Shown: positions 15,987-24,110 of the stretch, in pieces | How positions within the stretch are numbered: position 1 is the first letter of the stretch | Layout of the letters: each line of letters begins with the position of its first letter | Source: a virus | Reading direction: 5' to 3' (one strand) | Virus record (IMG/VR): IMGVR_UViG_3300021964_004972 | Span: 1 to 45,225 of that record | Length of the DNA: 45,225 bases | The notes under the pieces: generated by a model | Databases searched by the model: none | Seen by the model: only the letters and a program-made list of their open reading frames with translations | What the model was told of the DNA's origin: nothing | Program-made: the position numbers and the translations under genes

Positions 15987-18900
15987 ATGGCTACGAGTAT
16001 TTGGAAACAAAGATCAGATTACAATCTGGGAACATTGCTATTAGGCTCTGATTATGATATAACCAGAGCTTATTCTATAGGCGATGTTGTTACATTTAAT
16101 GGTAAAACATTTAAAGCAATAAAAGACAATCCGTTGATTGACGGAATAAGCATTCTTCCGAGAAACTTAACATACTGGGAAACTTTTGATCCAGAAATCA
16201 GCGAAGGTGATACATTTGATTTACAACTTCCAGTTACATTAGGTTCTGAAGTAACAGTGACACAAACTTCTCCGTTTATTGGAGAAGCAACATTCACAGA
16301 CTTTGACAGCGATTATTTTTATATTTCATCTACTGGTATTCCAGAACATGCATTTGGTCCGTATCCTAACCCTCAAAACAGTTTTCCAGCAACTCCGCAG
16401 GACTGGCTATTTACAATACCATTGGTTCCTGAAAATCCTAGTGTTAAAGTAGACTTACCAACAGGTGCAATAGGTGTTGCTACTAATGGTGTTGCTATAT
16501 ACAATCATGCAAGTACTGTTATAGATAACATCGAAGGTGAAGTATTAACTAGAAATGTTGTTCAAAGCATAGCAAACGGATCACAAGTTTCAGACGGATC
16601 TGGTCCTCCAACAGTAAATGGTGACTATCATTATGTGAGTGATCCGCAACTACTTTACTTTAAACCTTCTACTTACAAAGAACTTTACGATGATTCACGA
16701 CAGTATAACATAGATGAGATTGTAGCATACAATAATCTTTTTTGGATTGCTAACTTAGAGTTTCCTGGCAGTATTGTTCTTAATAATAATAGACTTGTAA
16801 CGTATGGAAGAGATTCTAAATACGGATATATTGTATCGGGATCTACAATCCCGCTTGAAACTAGAAGCGGTACTATTAATGTTGACGTAATAGATGGTAA
16901 CAGTATTCAAGTAGAAAACCGCTTAGGTGATTTAGTTAATAATCCTTTTGAAAGAGATTGGGTACAATATGTAACCGGAGTTCAACATAGTCCTATAATA
17001 GGATTTGCTTTTGACGGTAATCCTATATACGGAAGTGTTGGATACAGCGATCCTTTAGATCCAACTAGCTATCCTGCATTTATGACATCGAGTTATATTT
17101 TACGAGATGATAAAAGACAAAACGGCGATACTAGAGACGGATACTACGAAGAAGATTGGGCATATGTTGCAAATACAGGAACGCTAGATCAATATAACGG
17201 ACGCTTCTGTATTACTCCTGAATATCCAAATGGCACATACGCTTATTTTGCAAGTTGTGAAAAAGAATCTCCAACAACAAGCACGTACCCGTACTTGCTA
17301 GGAAAACAATATTACAGTACGCCTGTACTACCAAACGGCTCAGGAATAAAAGAAGGTCTTAATGATGTAAACTTTAGCATTATTAGCGGTCAGCTGCCTG
17401 CAGGGCTTCGTATTGAAAGACAACGTTTGCGAGGAACTCCTTTAGAAGTACCTAACACTCTTGAATACGATTTTGTTATTAGAGCGCAGTATGGTTCAAA
17501 CAGCACTGTTGAAGATAGAACATTCAGATTAATCGTAGAGGGTCCAGACGATCCTGTGTGGTTAACCCCAGAAGGTAATCTGCCTGTAGGTCCTAATAAT
17601 ACATATTATGTATTAGACGGTGAGTTTGTTGATATTAATCTACTTGCAACTGACGACGATATTGCAGCAGGACAAGAGTTAGAGTTTTTCATTGGTGATA
17701 ACAGCGGAGAACTTCCTCCAGGTTTAACATTAACATCTGAAGGACGTATTTTTGGATTTACTGATCCTGTTGTACCTTTAGATTTTAACGCAATAACAAG
17801 CGGTGGTTATGACAACGATCGATATGACTTTAACCCGTATGACTATGCAATACGCTCACAAAGCGGCTATGACAGCTTTTTATATGATAATGTAGGATAT
17901 GACGAATATGATCCTACACGCTCTCCTAAGAAAGCAAGTAGATACTACGAGTTTATTGTAAGTGTAAATGACGGCGACAGTATTGCAAAACGTCAGTTTA
18001 AAATATATGTTGTAGGTGATGACGCAGCAAGAGCAGATAACGTAAGTACTAAAGCGTCACAAGACTTGTTTACAGCAGACATGACATTTGTACGTAAGCC
18101 TATATTTACTACACCAAGTAACTTAGGTGTGAAACGTGCTGGTAGCTTCATTACTCTTGTTATTGACGTATTTGATCCTAATACTATTATTGGTCCTATT
18201 GATTATCAACTAGAACCAGTTAACTTAGACGGAACTCCAAGTATACTGCCAACAGGTCTTTCACTTGATTATATTACTGGCGAAGTAGCAGGTGTTTATC
18301 CTTATCAGCCTGAAGTTACCAAAGAGTTTAACTTTACTGTTAGAGCAACACGTTACAATCCAAGTGTAGCAGACGTTGAAGTTGTTTACGGATACGTTAG
18401 ACGTCCGTTTGCAATAGGCGATAATCAAGTATTCTTTGATACAAGTACTAGAGATCAACTATTAACTATTGTAGGATCAACTACTTACGATCCTATAAAA
18501 ATGAAAAACTTAAAAGTTATTGCTGTAGACGAAGTTACTGTTAGTAACGAACAATATATTAGAGTAACATTTGATCAAACACTTGGATTTGGTAACACTA
18601 ACATAACACAGGATCCAGTAGCATTTGCGTTTACTACAACGATTGTAGAACTTGACGACGATGAATATATTTCAGAACGCAAACAGTTTACAGTAAGAGT
18701 ACAAGGTGAGGCAGATGGTGCTATTACTTGGTTAACACCGAGCGATCTTGGCGACATTCCGTCAAACAGCGTAAGCACATTAAAGATAGAAGCAGAAAGT
18801 ACGTTCCCTGGCACTACTGTTGTTTACAAACTTATTAGTGGCAAACTGCCTAATGGTATTACATTGATCGAAGACGGCGAACTTATTGGTAAAGTAAGAC

Positions 18901-19952
18901 AGTTTGCTACAGAAGACAAGTTAGGTATTACTATTTTTGATAACGGCTTCTTAAGTTTTGACGGTGCAGATACTACGTTTGACAGAAGTTACACGTTTAC
19001 TGTAGAAGCAAAAGACAAGTTTACAATCAATGCTGTACAAAGAACCTTTACTGTTAACATTACTCCGTTGGCAGATAGAGCATATAGTAACCTTTATGTT
19101 AAACCATTATTATCAGCAGAGAAGAAAAAAGACTGGAACACATTTATGTCTGATTCGAATGTATTCAGTACAGACATTATATACAGACCTTATGATGAAA
19201 ACTTTGGCATACAACGTTCGTTAACAAGTCTAATATATGCTGGTATTGAATCTAAGTCGTATGGTGAGTTTGCAGCAGTAACATCAGTAGGGCATAACCC
19301 AAGAAGTCTGCGCATAGGTGATTTGAAAATAGCAGAAGCAAAAGAAGTATTAGCAAGCGATGCAACATATGAAGTTGTATATTTAGAACTACTCGATCCT
19401 TATGAAAAATACGGTAATGATTCAGAAGACATAATATCAGCAGCTGAAAAAATATCATTAAGAGATTTGCAACATCCTATAACAGCAGATATGACAAATG
19501 CTGATATTTTGAAAGGTACTATTGATCCTAACGACCCGTTATACAACTTAGACGATCCAATGTTCTTTAGACACTTTAGCGATCAAATGATAACAGTAGA
19601 CAGCGACATGTCTGCTAACTCGCCTAACGAAAGATACATTAGTACAATAACTAACATGCGTAAAAGAATACAAGCATTGGGTATAACTGATAACAGATTC
19701 TTACCATTGTGGATGAAGACTAGACAATCGTCTACAGGAAAGCAACCTGGTTATGTTAGAGCAATACCTATTGCATATTGTAAACCAGGTAAGGCAGCTG
19801 AGTTATTACTAAAAATAAGAAACTACCAGAAGGAAAATGACTTCGACTTTACCAAGTTTGATTTCTTTGTAGATAGATACATTATTGATGCTACATTAGG
19901 CAACAGTAATACACAGTTCATAGTTTGGCCTCGAAACGACAGGTCAATATAA
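15987..19952 (+). CDS. Giant virion protein with YHYH and Ig-like domains
   Basis: This 1321-residue protein looks like a virion adhesin. Residues ~160-400 resemble a YHYH domain: VAIYNHAS, GDYHYVSDP near 211, and the signature HSPIIGFAFDGNPIYG near 333. After this come about four putative Ig-fold repeats of the He_PIG type, recognised by L-P-x-G-L/I and a following G-x-I/L-x-G: QLPAGLRIERQRLRGTP (~465), ELPPGLTLTSEGRIFGF (~572), ILPTGLSLDYITGEVAG (~752) and KLPNGITLIEDGELIG (~950). A Tyr/Asp-rich spacer (YDNDRYDFNPYDYAIRS) separates two of them. The C-terminal ~250 residues are non-repetitive. No signal peptide. Late promoter upstream. Probably binds surface carbohydrate or protein; unproven. 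Confidence 0.75.
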   Translation: MATSIWKQRSDYNLGTLLLGSDYDITRAYSIGDVVTFNGKTFKAIKDNPLIDGISILPRNLTYWETFDPEISEGDTFDLQLPVTLGSEVTVTQTSPFIGEATFTDFDSDYFYISSTGIPEHAFGPYPNPQNSFPATPQDWLFTIPLVPENPSVKVDLPTGAIGVATNGVAIYNHASTVIDNIEGEVLTRNVVQSIANGSQVSDGSGPPTVNGDYHYVSDPQLLYFKPSTYKELYDDSRQYNIDEIVAYNNLFWIANLEFPGSIVLNNNRLVTYGRDSKYGYIVSGSTIPLETRSGTINVDVIDGNSIQVENRLGDLVNNPFERDWVQYVTGVQHSPIIGFAFDGNPIYGSVGYSDPLDPTSYPAFMTSSYILRDDKRQNGDTRDGYYEEDWAYVANTGTLDQYNGRFCITPEYPNGTYAYFASCEKESPTTSTYPYLLGKQYYSTPVLPNGSGIKEGLNDVNFSIISGQLPAGLRIERQRLRGTPLEVPNTLEYDFVIRAQYGSNSTVEDRTFRLIVEGPDDPVWLTPEGNLPVGPNNTYYVLDGEFVDINLLATDDDIAAGQELEFFIGDNSGELPPGLTLTSEGRIFGFTDPVVPLDFNAITSGGYDNDRYDFNPYDYAIRSQSGYDSFLYDNVGYDEYDPTRSPKKASRYYEFIVSVNDGDSIAKRQFKIYVVGDDAARADNVSTKASQDLFTADMTFVRKPIFTTPSNLGVKRAGSFITLVIDVFDPNTIIGPIDYQLEPVNLDGTPSILPTGLSLDYITGEVAGVYPYQPEVTKEFNFTVRATRYNPSVADVEVVYGYVRRPFAIGDNQVFFDTSTRDQLLTIVGSTTYDPIKMKNLKVIAVDEVTVSNEQYIRVTFDQTLGFGNTNITQDPVAFAFTTTIVELDDDEYISERKQFTVRVQGEADGAITWLTPSDLGDIPSNSVSTLKIEAESTFPGTTVVYKLISGKLPNGITLIEDGELIGKVRQFATEDKLGITIFDNGFLSFDGADTTFDRSYTFTVEAKDKFTINAVQRTFTVNITPLADRAYSNLYVKPLLSAEKKKDWNTFMSDSNVFSTDIIYRPYDENFGIQRSLTSLIYAGIESKSYGEFAAVTSVGHNPRSLRIGDLKIAEAKEVLASDATYEVVYLELLDPYEKYGNDSEDIISAAEKISLRDLQHPITADMTNADILKGTIDPNDPLYNLDDPMFFRHFSDQMITVDSDMSANSPNERYISTITNMRKRIQALGITDNRFLPLWMKTRQSSTGKQPGYVRAIPIAYCKPGKAAELLLKIRNYQKENDFDFTKFDFFVDRYIIDATLGNSNTQFIVWPRNDRSI

Positions 19953-19955
19953 ATA
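19948..19955 (+). promoter_or_regulatory. Consensus late promoter TATAAATA
   Basis: A perfect T4-type late octamer, TATAAATA, overlaps the stop codon of the 1321-aa gene and lies 19 nt before ATG 19975. A GGAGAT ribosome binding site follows. It is the best late-promoter match on the plus strand. Confidence 0.75.
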
Positions 19956-19974
19956 CATTTGGAGATATTAAAAC

Positions 19975-20568
19975 ATGGCAAGTAACATTAACTATCAAGA
20001 TATTAACGAATCATTTCCTGTTGCAGGTGTAGACAACGACTCGCAGGGATTTCGTGATAACTTTGGAACTATTAAAAATAGTTTACAAGAAGCAAAAACA
20101 GAAGTAGAAGTACTACAAAATACCTCTGTTAAAAATAATGCTGATAACTTATTAAACTTTAATAAGATTCAGCAAGTAGAACTAGTGCAAGCACAGTTTG
20201 GATTTAATAGCATCGGTACTATTCAAGCTAACACTACTATTGAGTATAACAGAGGACATTATCAGGCATTTGCGCTTACATATGATACTGCTACTCTTAA
20301 CAATGTTGTATTACAGTTAGTTAACTGGCCTTCAGATGGCTACGGAAAGATTGTGTTGCAAGTTACGTCAAATGCAGATGAAGCTAGAACTGTTGTTTGG
20401 GACACTGAAGATTCAGGCGTTTTTAAATATTCAGCAGCATACAATGCATTCTTAACTAACGGCGACTTTGTCGTTGATAGTGCAACAACTGAAACACTAG
20501 TAGAGTTTTGGACTTACGACGGTGGTCGTAATGTTTACGTAGATTACAAAGGACAGTTTAGTATCTAA
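19975..20568 (+). CDS. Virion structural protein
   Basis: This 197-residue protein begins MASNINYQDINESFPVAG and then GFRDNFGTIKNSL, a diverged form of the N-terminal module of the other structural genes (D-x-x-R-x-x-F-x-x-N-F). A short helical stretch (LQEAKTEVEVLQNTSV) follows, then a beta-rich C-terminal region with aromatic strands ending in YVDYKGQFSI. It has a perfect late promoter. Probably a fibre-associated or neck/tail component; exact role unknown. Its stop overlaps the next start (TAATG). Confidence 0.7.
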   Translation: MASNINYQDINESFPVAGVDNDSQGFRDNFGTIKNSLQEAKTEVEVLQNTSVKNNADNLLNFNKIQQVELVQAQFGFNSIGTIQANTTIEYNRGHYQAFALTYDTATLNNVVLQLVNWPSDGYGKIVLQVTSNADEARTVVWDTEDSGVFKYSAAYNAFLTNGDFVVDSATTETLVEFWTYDGGRNVYVDYKGQFSI

Positions 20569-20798
20569 TGGATGATCCATTTGCAAAAATATATGGTCTA
20601 TCTGATGCGGAGTTAGAAAGCCGCATCGGAGACCTTACACGTAAATACTGGAAAACACACAACCCTGCCTTACAGCAGCAAATCGCTGTACAACTTGAAG
20701 CACATCAAATCGAACGCAGAGATCGAGAAGCCAAGAAATGGCAAGATGCGCAAAATAATCTTGATTCTGATCTTGACAATCTGATCAATATCAACTAA
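20568..20798 (+). CDS. Small helical conserved hypothetical
   Basis: This 76-residue acidic protein starts MDDPFAKIYGLSDAELESRI and is predicted almost wholly helical, with heptad-like Leu/Ile and many Glu, Arg and Gln residues (QIERRDREAKKWQDAQ). It may form a coiled coil. It is translationally coupled to the previous gene by a TAATG overlap. I recall similar small proteins in T4-like marine phages, but no function is known. Confidence 0.7.
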   Translation: MDDPFAKIYGLSDAELESRIGDLTRKYWKTHNPALQQQIAVQLEAHQIERRDREAKKWQDAQNNLDSDLDNLININ

Positions 20799-20807
20799 AA
20801 TATACAA

Positions 20808-21365
20808 ATGCTTATGAAAACAGATGAACTAGGAATACCACGATTTTCTAATCGTGATCTTATCGACATGATTTATAGTGGCAATATTGATAGCTGTCAC
20901 GTAGTTCTTTGCGAACAGTCAGACGATGTAGATATGTTTAACAGTTACGCAAAAGAAAATGGTCTTCCTGAACTTACAAAGTATATTCCACTAGATGTAG
21001 ATCAAAAGACTTTTGACGGTGTATGTCAAAGTGAATGGTTTATGCCTCAAGAATATAAAGACTTAGAGCTTGAAATGCACCTATTCGTAAAAGTACAGGA
21101 ACAACTACAACATGCATCAAGTGATTTTGTATTCAACAGTGCTCAGTGGATTAGAGTAGAAGAAGAACTCAAAGCATTTGAGGAGCGTGGTATGGAAGAT
21201 CTACTACGCTATATGATCTATCTTGTAGACTTTATGCGTGAGAATGATATTGTATGGGGTGTAGGACGTGGATCAAGTGTAGCAAGTTATGTGCTGTATT
21301 TGATAGGTGTACATCGCATTGACTCAATCCAGTTTGACCTGGACTGGCGAGAGTTCCTGAGATAA
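20808..21365 (+). CDS. DNA polymerase III alpha-like fragment, non-catalytic
   Basis: This is a 185-residue free-standing protein. Its C-terminal third (LLRYMIYLVDFMRENDIVWG, then VGRGSSVASYVLYLIGVHRIDSIQFD) closely follows the stretch of bacterial C-family polymerase III alpha between the PHP domain and the palm, with the family VGxGRGS-type motif. It stops at DLDWREFL, before the catalytic PDxDxDF aspartates would begin. It therefore cannot polymerise alone. Upstream residues (SNRDLIDMIYSGNIDSCHVV) resemble the entry to the same region. It could bind dNTP or template, or mimic host polymerase surfaces. ATG 20814 is an alternative start. No clear ribosome binding site. Confidence 0.65.
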   Translation: MLMKTDELGIPRFSNRDLIDMIYSGNIDSCHVVLCEQSDDVDMFNSYAKENGLPELTKYIPLDVDQKTFDGVCQSEWFMPQEYKDLELEMHLFVKVQEQLQHASSDFVFNSAQWIRVEEELKAFEERGMEDLLRYMIYLVDFMRENDIVWGVGRGSSVASYVLYLIGVHRIDSIQFDLDWREFLR

Positions 21366-21390
21366 GTATAACTATAATAGGAGAAAAACT

Positions 21391-21762
21391 ATGGCGATGA
21401 AACAACCAGCAAAAAAAGTTTATAGATCTGCTAATGGCAAGATTGTAGACATGGATATGCTACGTCAGCGCAACGAACTAACACCGGCAGTAGGTAATGC
21501 TCGTGTAAACGCTCGAGGTGATGAACTAGGCAAAGGCGGACAGATTGTTCGTAAACGCGAAGAAGTATTGCGCGACTATTACGAATCTTCTCAAGCATCA
21601 GTACAAGATGAAGTGATTGCTCGTAAAGAGCCAGTACAAGAAGAAGTAAAAAAGTCTACTGCTAAAAAAGCAACTAAAAAGGCAGAAGTAGCAGAAGCAC
21701 AAGATGCTCAAGATGATTGGGTAGAAGACGAAGACGGTAACTTTGTAAAAAAGGGTAGCTAA
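21391..21762 (+). CDS. Conserved hypothetical, Lys/Glu-rich
   Basis: This 123-residue protein has a basic N-terminal half with RSANGKIVDMDMLRQRNE and AVGNARVNARGDELGKGG, a pattern I recall from conserved proteins beside the GroES-like gene in marine T4-like phages. A low-complexity Lys/Ala/Glu tail (STAKKATKKAEVAEAQDAQ) follows, ending in DDWVEDEDGNFVKKGS. The tail is probably disordered. A strong AGGAGA Shine-Dalgarno precedes the start. The stop overlaps the next start (TAATG). Function unknown. Confidence 0.7.
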   Translation: MAMKQPAKKVYRSANGKIVDMDMLRQRNELTPAVGNARVNARGDELGKGGQIVRKREEVLRDYYESSQASVQDEVIARKEPVQEEVKKSTAKKATKKAEVAEAQDAQDDWVEDEDGNFVKKGS

Positions 21763-22157
21763 TGTCAAGTATACACGTTTCAAAAGGAAATGTAACTCCA
21801 GTTGGTAATAGAGTTATAGTATCAGATATGCACTTTGGTGAAATGCAAACCAAAGGTGGTATTTTGCTTACAAGCGATGATGGCAAAGATAGAGGTATTA
21901 AACCTCGCTGGGCTAAAGTTGTTGCCAAAGGACCTAAGAATAACGATCCGTATGAAATAGGTCATTGGATCCTTATCGAACACGGGCGTTGGACTCGAGG
22001 GTTTGACGTAGAAGACGAAAACGGTGAAGTAAAAACTTTACGAACAGTAGAATCAGAAAGTGTAATGATGTGGAACGAAGAACGTCCAGAAGATACACTA
22101 TTTGGTCAATACGATGGTGCATCAGCAGACATGCATCGACCTGAAGACTTTATGTAA
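21762..22157 (+). CDS. GroES-like co-chaperonin (gp31-type)
   Basis: This 131-residue protein has the GroES beta-barrel pattern: VTPVGNRVIVSD at residues 11-22, a mobile-loop region FGEMQTKGGILLTSDDGK near 26-43, then KVVAKGP and IGHWILIEHGRWTRGF. T4 gp31 replaces host GroES so that GroEL can fold the large capsid protein; this gene probably does the same. It is longer than host GroES (about 95) and than gp31 (111), with an added acidic C-terminus ending in ADMHRPEDFM. It is coupled to the previous gene by TAATG. With DnaJ and ClpA (32-36 kb) it makes three protein-quality-control proteins in this window. Confidence 0.85.
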   Translation: MSSIHVSKGNVTPVGNRVIVSDMHFGEMQTKGGILLTSDDGKDRGIKPRWAKVVAKGPKNNDPYEIGHWILIEHGRWTRGFDVEDENGEVKTLRTVESESVMMWNEERPEDTLFGQYDGASADMHRPEDFM

Positions 22158-22166
22158 GAGGACTTA

Positions 22167-22529
22167 ATGACAAATCCATTTAAAGACATTGACACATTTC
22201 AAGAAGCGTGTGATCAAGAAGTAAACTGTGCAAACTATACTATGTATCTCGGTTTAATCGAAGAAGAATACAATGAACTTCAGGAAGCAGTAGAAGCAGG
22301 AGACAAAGTAGAACAACTCGACGCCTTAGTAGACATCCTAGTCGTTACTATGGGTGCTATTCGAACAGGCGGCTTTGACGGAGAAGGTGCGTGGAAAGAA
22401 GTAATGGACACGAACTTTGCAAAGATCGATCCAGAGACAGGCAAAGTGCGCAAAAGAGAAGACGGCAAAGTATTGAAGCCAGAAGGCTGGAAGGCTCCAG
22501 AGCTTACTCCTTTTATTGGCCAGAACTAA
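22167..22529 (+). CDS. mazG: MazG-like nucleotide pyrophosphohydrolase
   Basis: This 120-residue all-alpha NTP pyrophosphatase has the metal-binding EEEYNE at 32-37 and the second-helix LDALVDILV at 51-59, which together form the MazG/dUTPase-like active site. The C-terminus carries DTNFAKIDPETGKVRKREDG, a segment typical of phage MazG-like proteins. Such enzymes hydrolyse (d)NTPs or alarmone-like nucleotides; the substrate here is unknown. An AGAGGA Shine-Dalgarno precedes the start. It opens the nucleotide-metabolism block. Confidence 0.85.
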   Translation: MTNPFKDIDTFQEACDQEVNCANYTMYLGLIEEEYNELQEAVEAGDKVEQLDALVDILVVTMGAIRTGGFDGEGAWKEVMDTNFAKIDPETGKVRKREDGKVLKPEGWKAPELTPFIGQN

Positions 22530-22548
22530 ACTTACCTCCGATTAACTT

Positions 22549-23241
22549 GTGGAATGCTCCAAGATGGTAAATCTATTATTACCAAAAGATTGCTTCTACG
22601 AAGATCAAAATAAGACATTAGGCATTTGGCTTTCAGGTGGCGCAGACAGTAGTATTCTGTGTTACCTGTTAGCAAAGCACATAATCGATAACAAGCTAGA
22701 TTTTAAAATACAGCCTGTTACTATACCAAAAAGAAAAACAGATACCTATCACATTCAAGTACTTGACTTTATTAAGAAAGAACTAGAGTGTGATAGTTTA
22801 TTTCTTGAACCTATTGTCGAGTATTATCCAGAAAACGAGTATGTTACTGGAGATGCATTTTTTGATTTACATATTAAATGTGTTAAAGACAAAAAATACA
22901 AATACATTTACAGCGGCATAACTAGATCTCCAGACGCAAGCAATCATAATAAGCACTGGAAAGACATCCCAGAAATAAGCAACATGCGAGCAGAAAATGC
23001 AAGTCGTTTAACTGTAATAAATGTTGTTTTTGAAATAGACGGTGAACTACATGAGTTTGGGGATATTCGTCCGCTATTTCGACACGATAAAAAAGACATA
23101 GCATCACTGTATACACAATACGGTTTACTTGATACACTCTTTACTCTTACAAATAGTTGTAACGACATGACGATTACAAAAGGACACTGTGGAGAATGTT
23201 GGTTCTGTAATGAAAGAAAATGGGCATTTGGAAAGATTTAG
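22549..23241 (+). CDS. PP-loop ATPase, QueC-like
   Basis: This 230-residue protein has an N-type ATP-pyrophosphatase P-loop, WLSGGADSS, at residues 28-35. Its C-terminus has a Cys cluster (NSCND, then HCGECWFCNERKWAFG) that resembles the zinc site of QueC, which makes 7-cyano-7-deazaguanine. PLFRHDKKDI near 190 matches the PP-loop family substrate region. QueC-like enzymes in phages feed 7-deazaguanine DNA modification, but no QueD or QueE partner is seen here, so another adenylating role is possible. The start is GTG 22549, or ATG 22564; neither has a good ribosome binding site. Confidence 0.6.
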   Translation: MECSKMVNLLLPKDCFYEDQNKTLGIWLSGGADSSILCYLLAKHIIDNKLDFKIQPVTIPKRKTDTYHIQVLDFIKKELECDSLFLEPIVEYYPENEYVTGDAFFDLHIKCVKDKKYKYIYSGITRSPDASNHNKHWKDIPEISNMRAENASRLTVINVVFEIDGELHEFGDIRPLFRHDKKDIASLYTQYGLLDTLFTLTNSCNDMTITKGHCGECWFCNERKWAFGKI

Positions 23242-23244
23242 TAC

Positions 23245-23273
23245 TTGACTACTAGCAGTTTATGCGTTATAAT
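23245..23273 (+). promoter_or_regulatory. Consensus sigma-70 promoter before dexA
   Basis: TTGACT (23245-23250), a 17-nt spacer and TATAAT (23268-23273) give a near-perfect host sigma-70 promoter in the 57-nt gap before ATG 23299. A TAGGAG ribosome binding site lies between. It is probably an early promoter that drives dexA and the coupled replication and nucleotide genes downstream. Confidence 0.8.
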
Positions 23274-23298
23274 ATGTTTAAAATGTTAGGAGTAATAT

Positions 23299-23835
23299 AT
23301 GGCTATCCATGCAAGCATTGACTTAGAAACTATTGACACTCGTCCTCAAGCAACCGTACTGAGCTTAGGTGCTGTTAAGTTTAATCCGTTTGATTCAAGC
23401 GAACCACATTCAGAAATGTATTTTAAGATCAGCATTGACGATCAAGATGCATTAGGACGTACTACTAGTGATGACACCATTGCGTGGTGGGGCAAACAAG
23501 ATCCAAAGATTATGGAAGAAGCGTTTGACCAGGAAGGTGCTATCACAGTAGAAGAAGCACTTAAACAGATCAGCAAGTTTGTAGTAGGTGTTGACGTACT
23601 ATGGGGTCAAGGTTATGGCTTCGATTACACTATTATGGAAGATATGTTCCGCTCAAAAGGCATGCCTATTCCTTACAACTTTTGGCAAGTGCGTGACAGC
23701 CGTACACTGTTTAGTGTATGCAAAGAAGATCCTCGCAAGAAGATTCAAAACGATCTACACAATGCACTAGCCGACGCATACTATCAATCAAAAGCAATCC
23801 AAATGGCATATGCTGAACTTGGAGTAACACGCTAA
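23299..23835 (+). CDS. dexA: DexA-like 3'-5' exonuclease
   Basis: This is a 178-residue DEDD-superfamily exonuclease. Residues 4-12 (HASIDLETI) hold the metal-binding D8 and E10, DTRPQATVLSLGAVKF follows, and the C-terminal HNALADAYYQ holds H154 and D159 of motif III. The overall shape matches T4 exonuclease A (DexA), which degrades DNA from 3' ends and helps break down host DNA. A central Trp-rich block (TIAWWGKQDP) is common in this subfamily. The gene follows a strong sigma-70 promoter and Shine-Dalgarno. Its stop overlaps the next start. Nuclease call firm; DNA versus RNA substrate inferred. Confidence 0.85.
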   Translation: MAIHASIDLETIDTRPQATVLSLGAVKFNPFDSSEPHSEMYFKISIDDQDALGRTTSDDTIAWWGKQDPKIMEEAFDQEGAITVEEALKQISKFVVGVDVLWGQGYGFDYTIMEDMFRSKGMPIPYNFWQVRDSRTLFSVCKEDPRKKIQNDLHNALADAYYQSKAIQMAYAELGVTR

Positions 23836-24110
23836 TGCCAGGTACGCTTAACAAACTACAAGAGCTTATGGTAATCACTATGGAAGAGTGCGGTGAACTT
23901 GCACAACGATGTAGTAAGATTATCCGTAAGTTTGAAACGCTAGAAGAAGTAACAGAAGACCAACGTGTTAAACTTCTTGAAGAAGTTGGCGATGTACAGT
24001 GTTTGTTAGACTTAATGGTAGAGTGTGGACTATTGACAAAAGCAGAGATTGATGCTAGAATAGAAACTAAACGTGATAAACTCGAAAAGTGGAGTAAACT
24101 GATTAAATGA
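23835..24110 (+). CDS. Second small MazG-like protein
   Basis: This 91-residue helical protein has EECGELAQ at 17-24 and LEEVGDVQCLLDLM near 48-61. These are the E-E-x-x-E and E-V-G-D motifs of the MazG/all-alpha NTP-PPase superfamily. It is unlike the 120-aa MazG-like protein upstream, so the operon has two such enzymes. Start and stop overlap both neighbours (TAATG with dexA, ATGA with the clamp loader). A promoter-like sequence lies inside its 3' half. Probable house-cleaning or dNTP-control enzyme; substrate unknown. Confidence 0.65.
   Translation: MPGTLNKLQELMVITMEECGELAQRCSKIIRKFETLEEVTEDQRVKLLEEVGDVQCLLDLMVECGLLTKAEIDARIETKRDKLEKWSKLIK
24033..24061 (+). promoter_or_regulatory. Internal sigma-70-like promoter before the clamp loader gene
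   Basis: TTGACA (24033-24038), a 17-nt spacer and TAGAAT (24056-24061) lie inside the small MazG-like gene. The likely start is about 40 nt before ATG 24107. The -35 is perfect and the -10 matches five of six. It could boost gp44 and downstream genes, but it may be fortuitous coding sequence. Confidence 0.4.

Noticed and set aside
21366-21390. TATAAT-like sequence before the 123-aa gene as a sigma-70 promoter
   Set aside because: No -35 box at a suitable distance. A middle promoter cannot be excluded but has no visible activator site.
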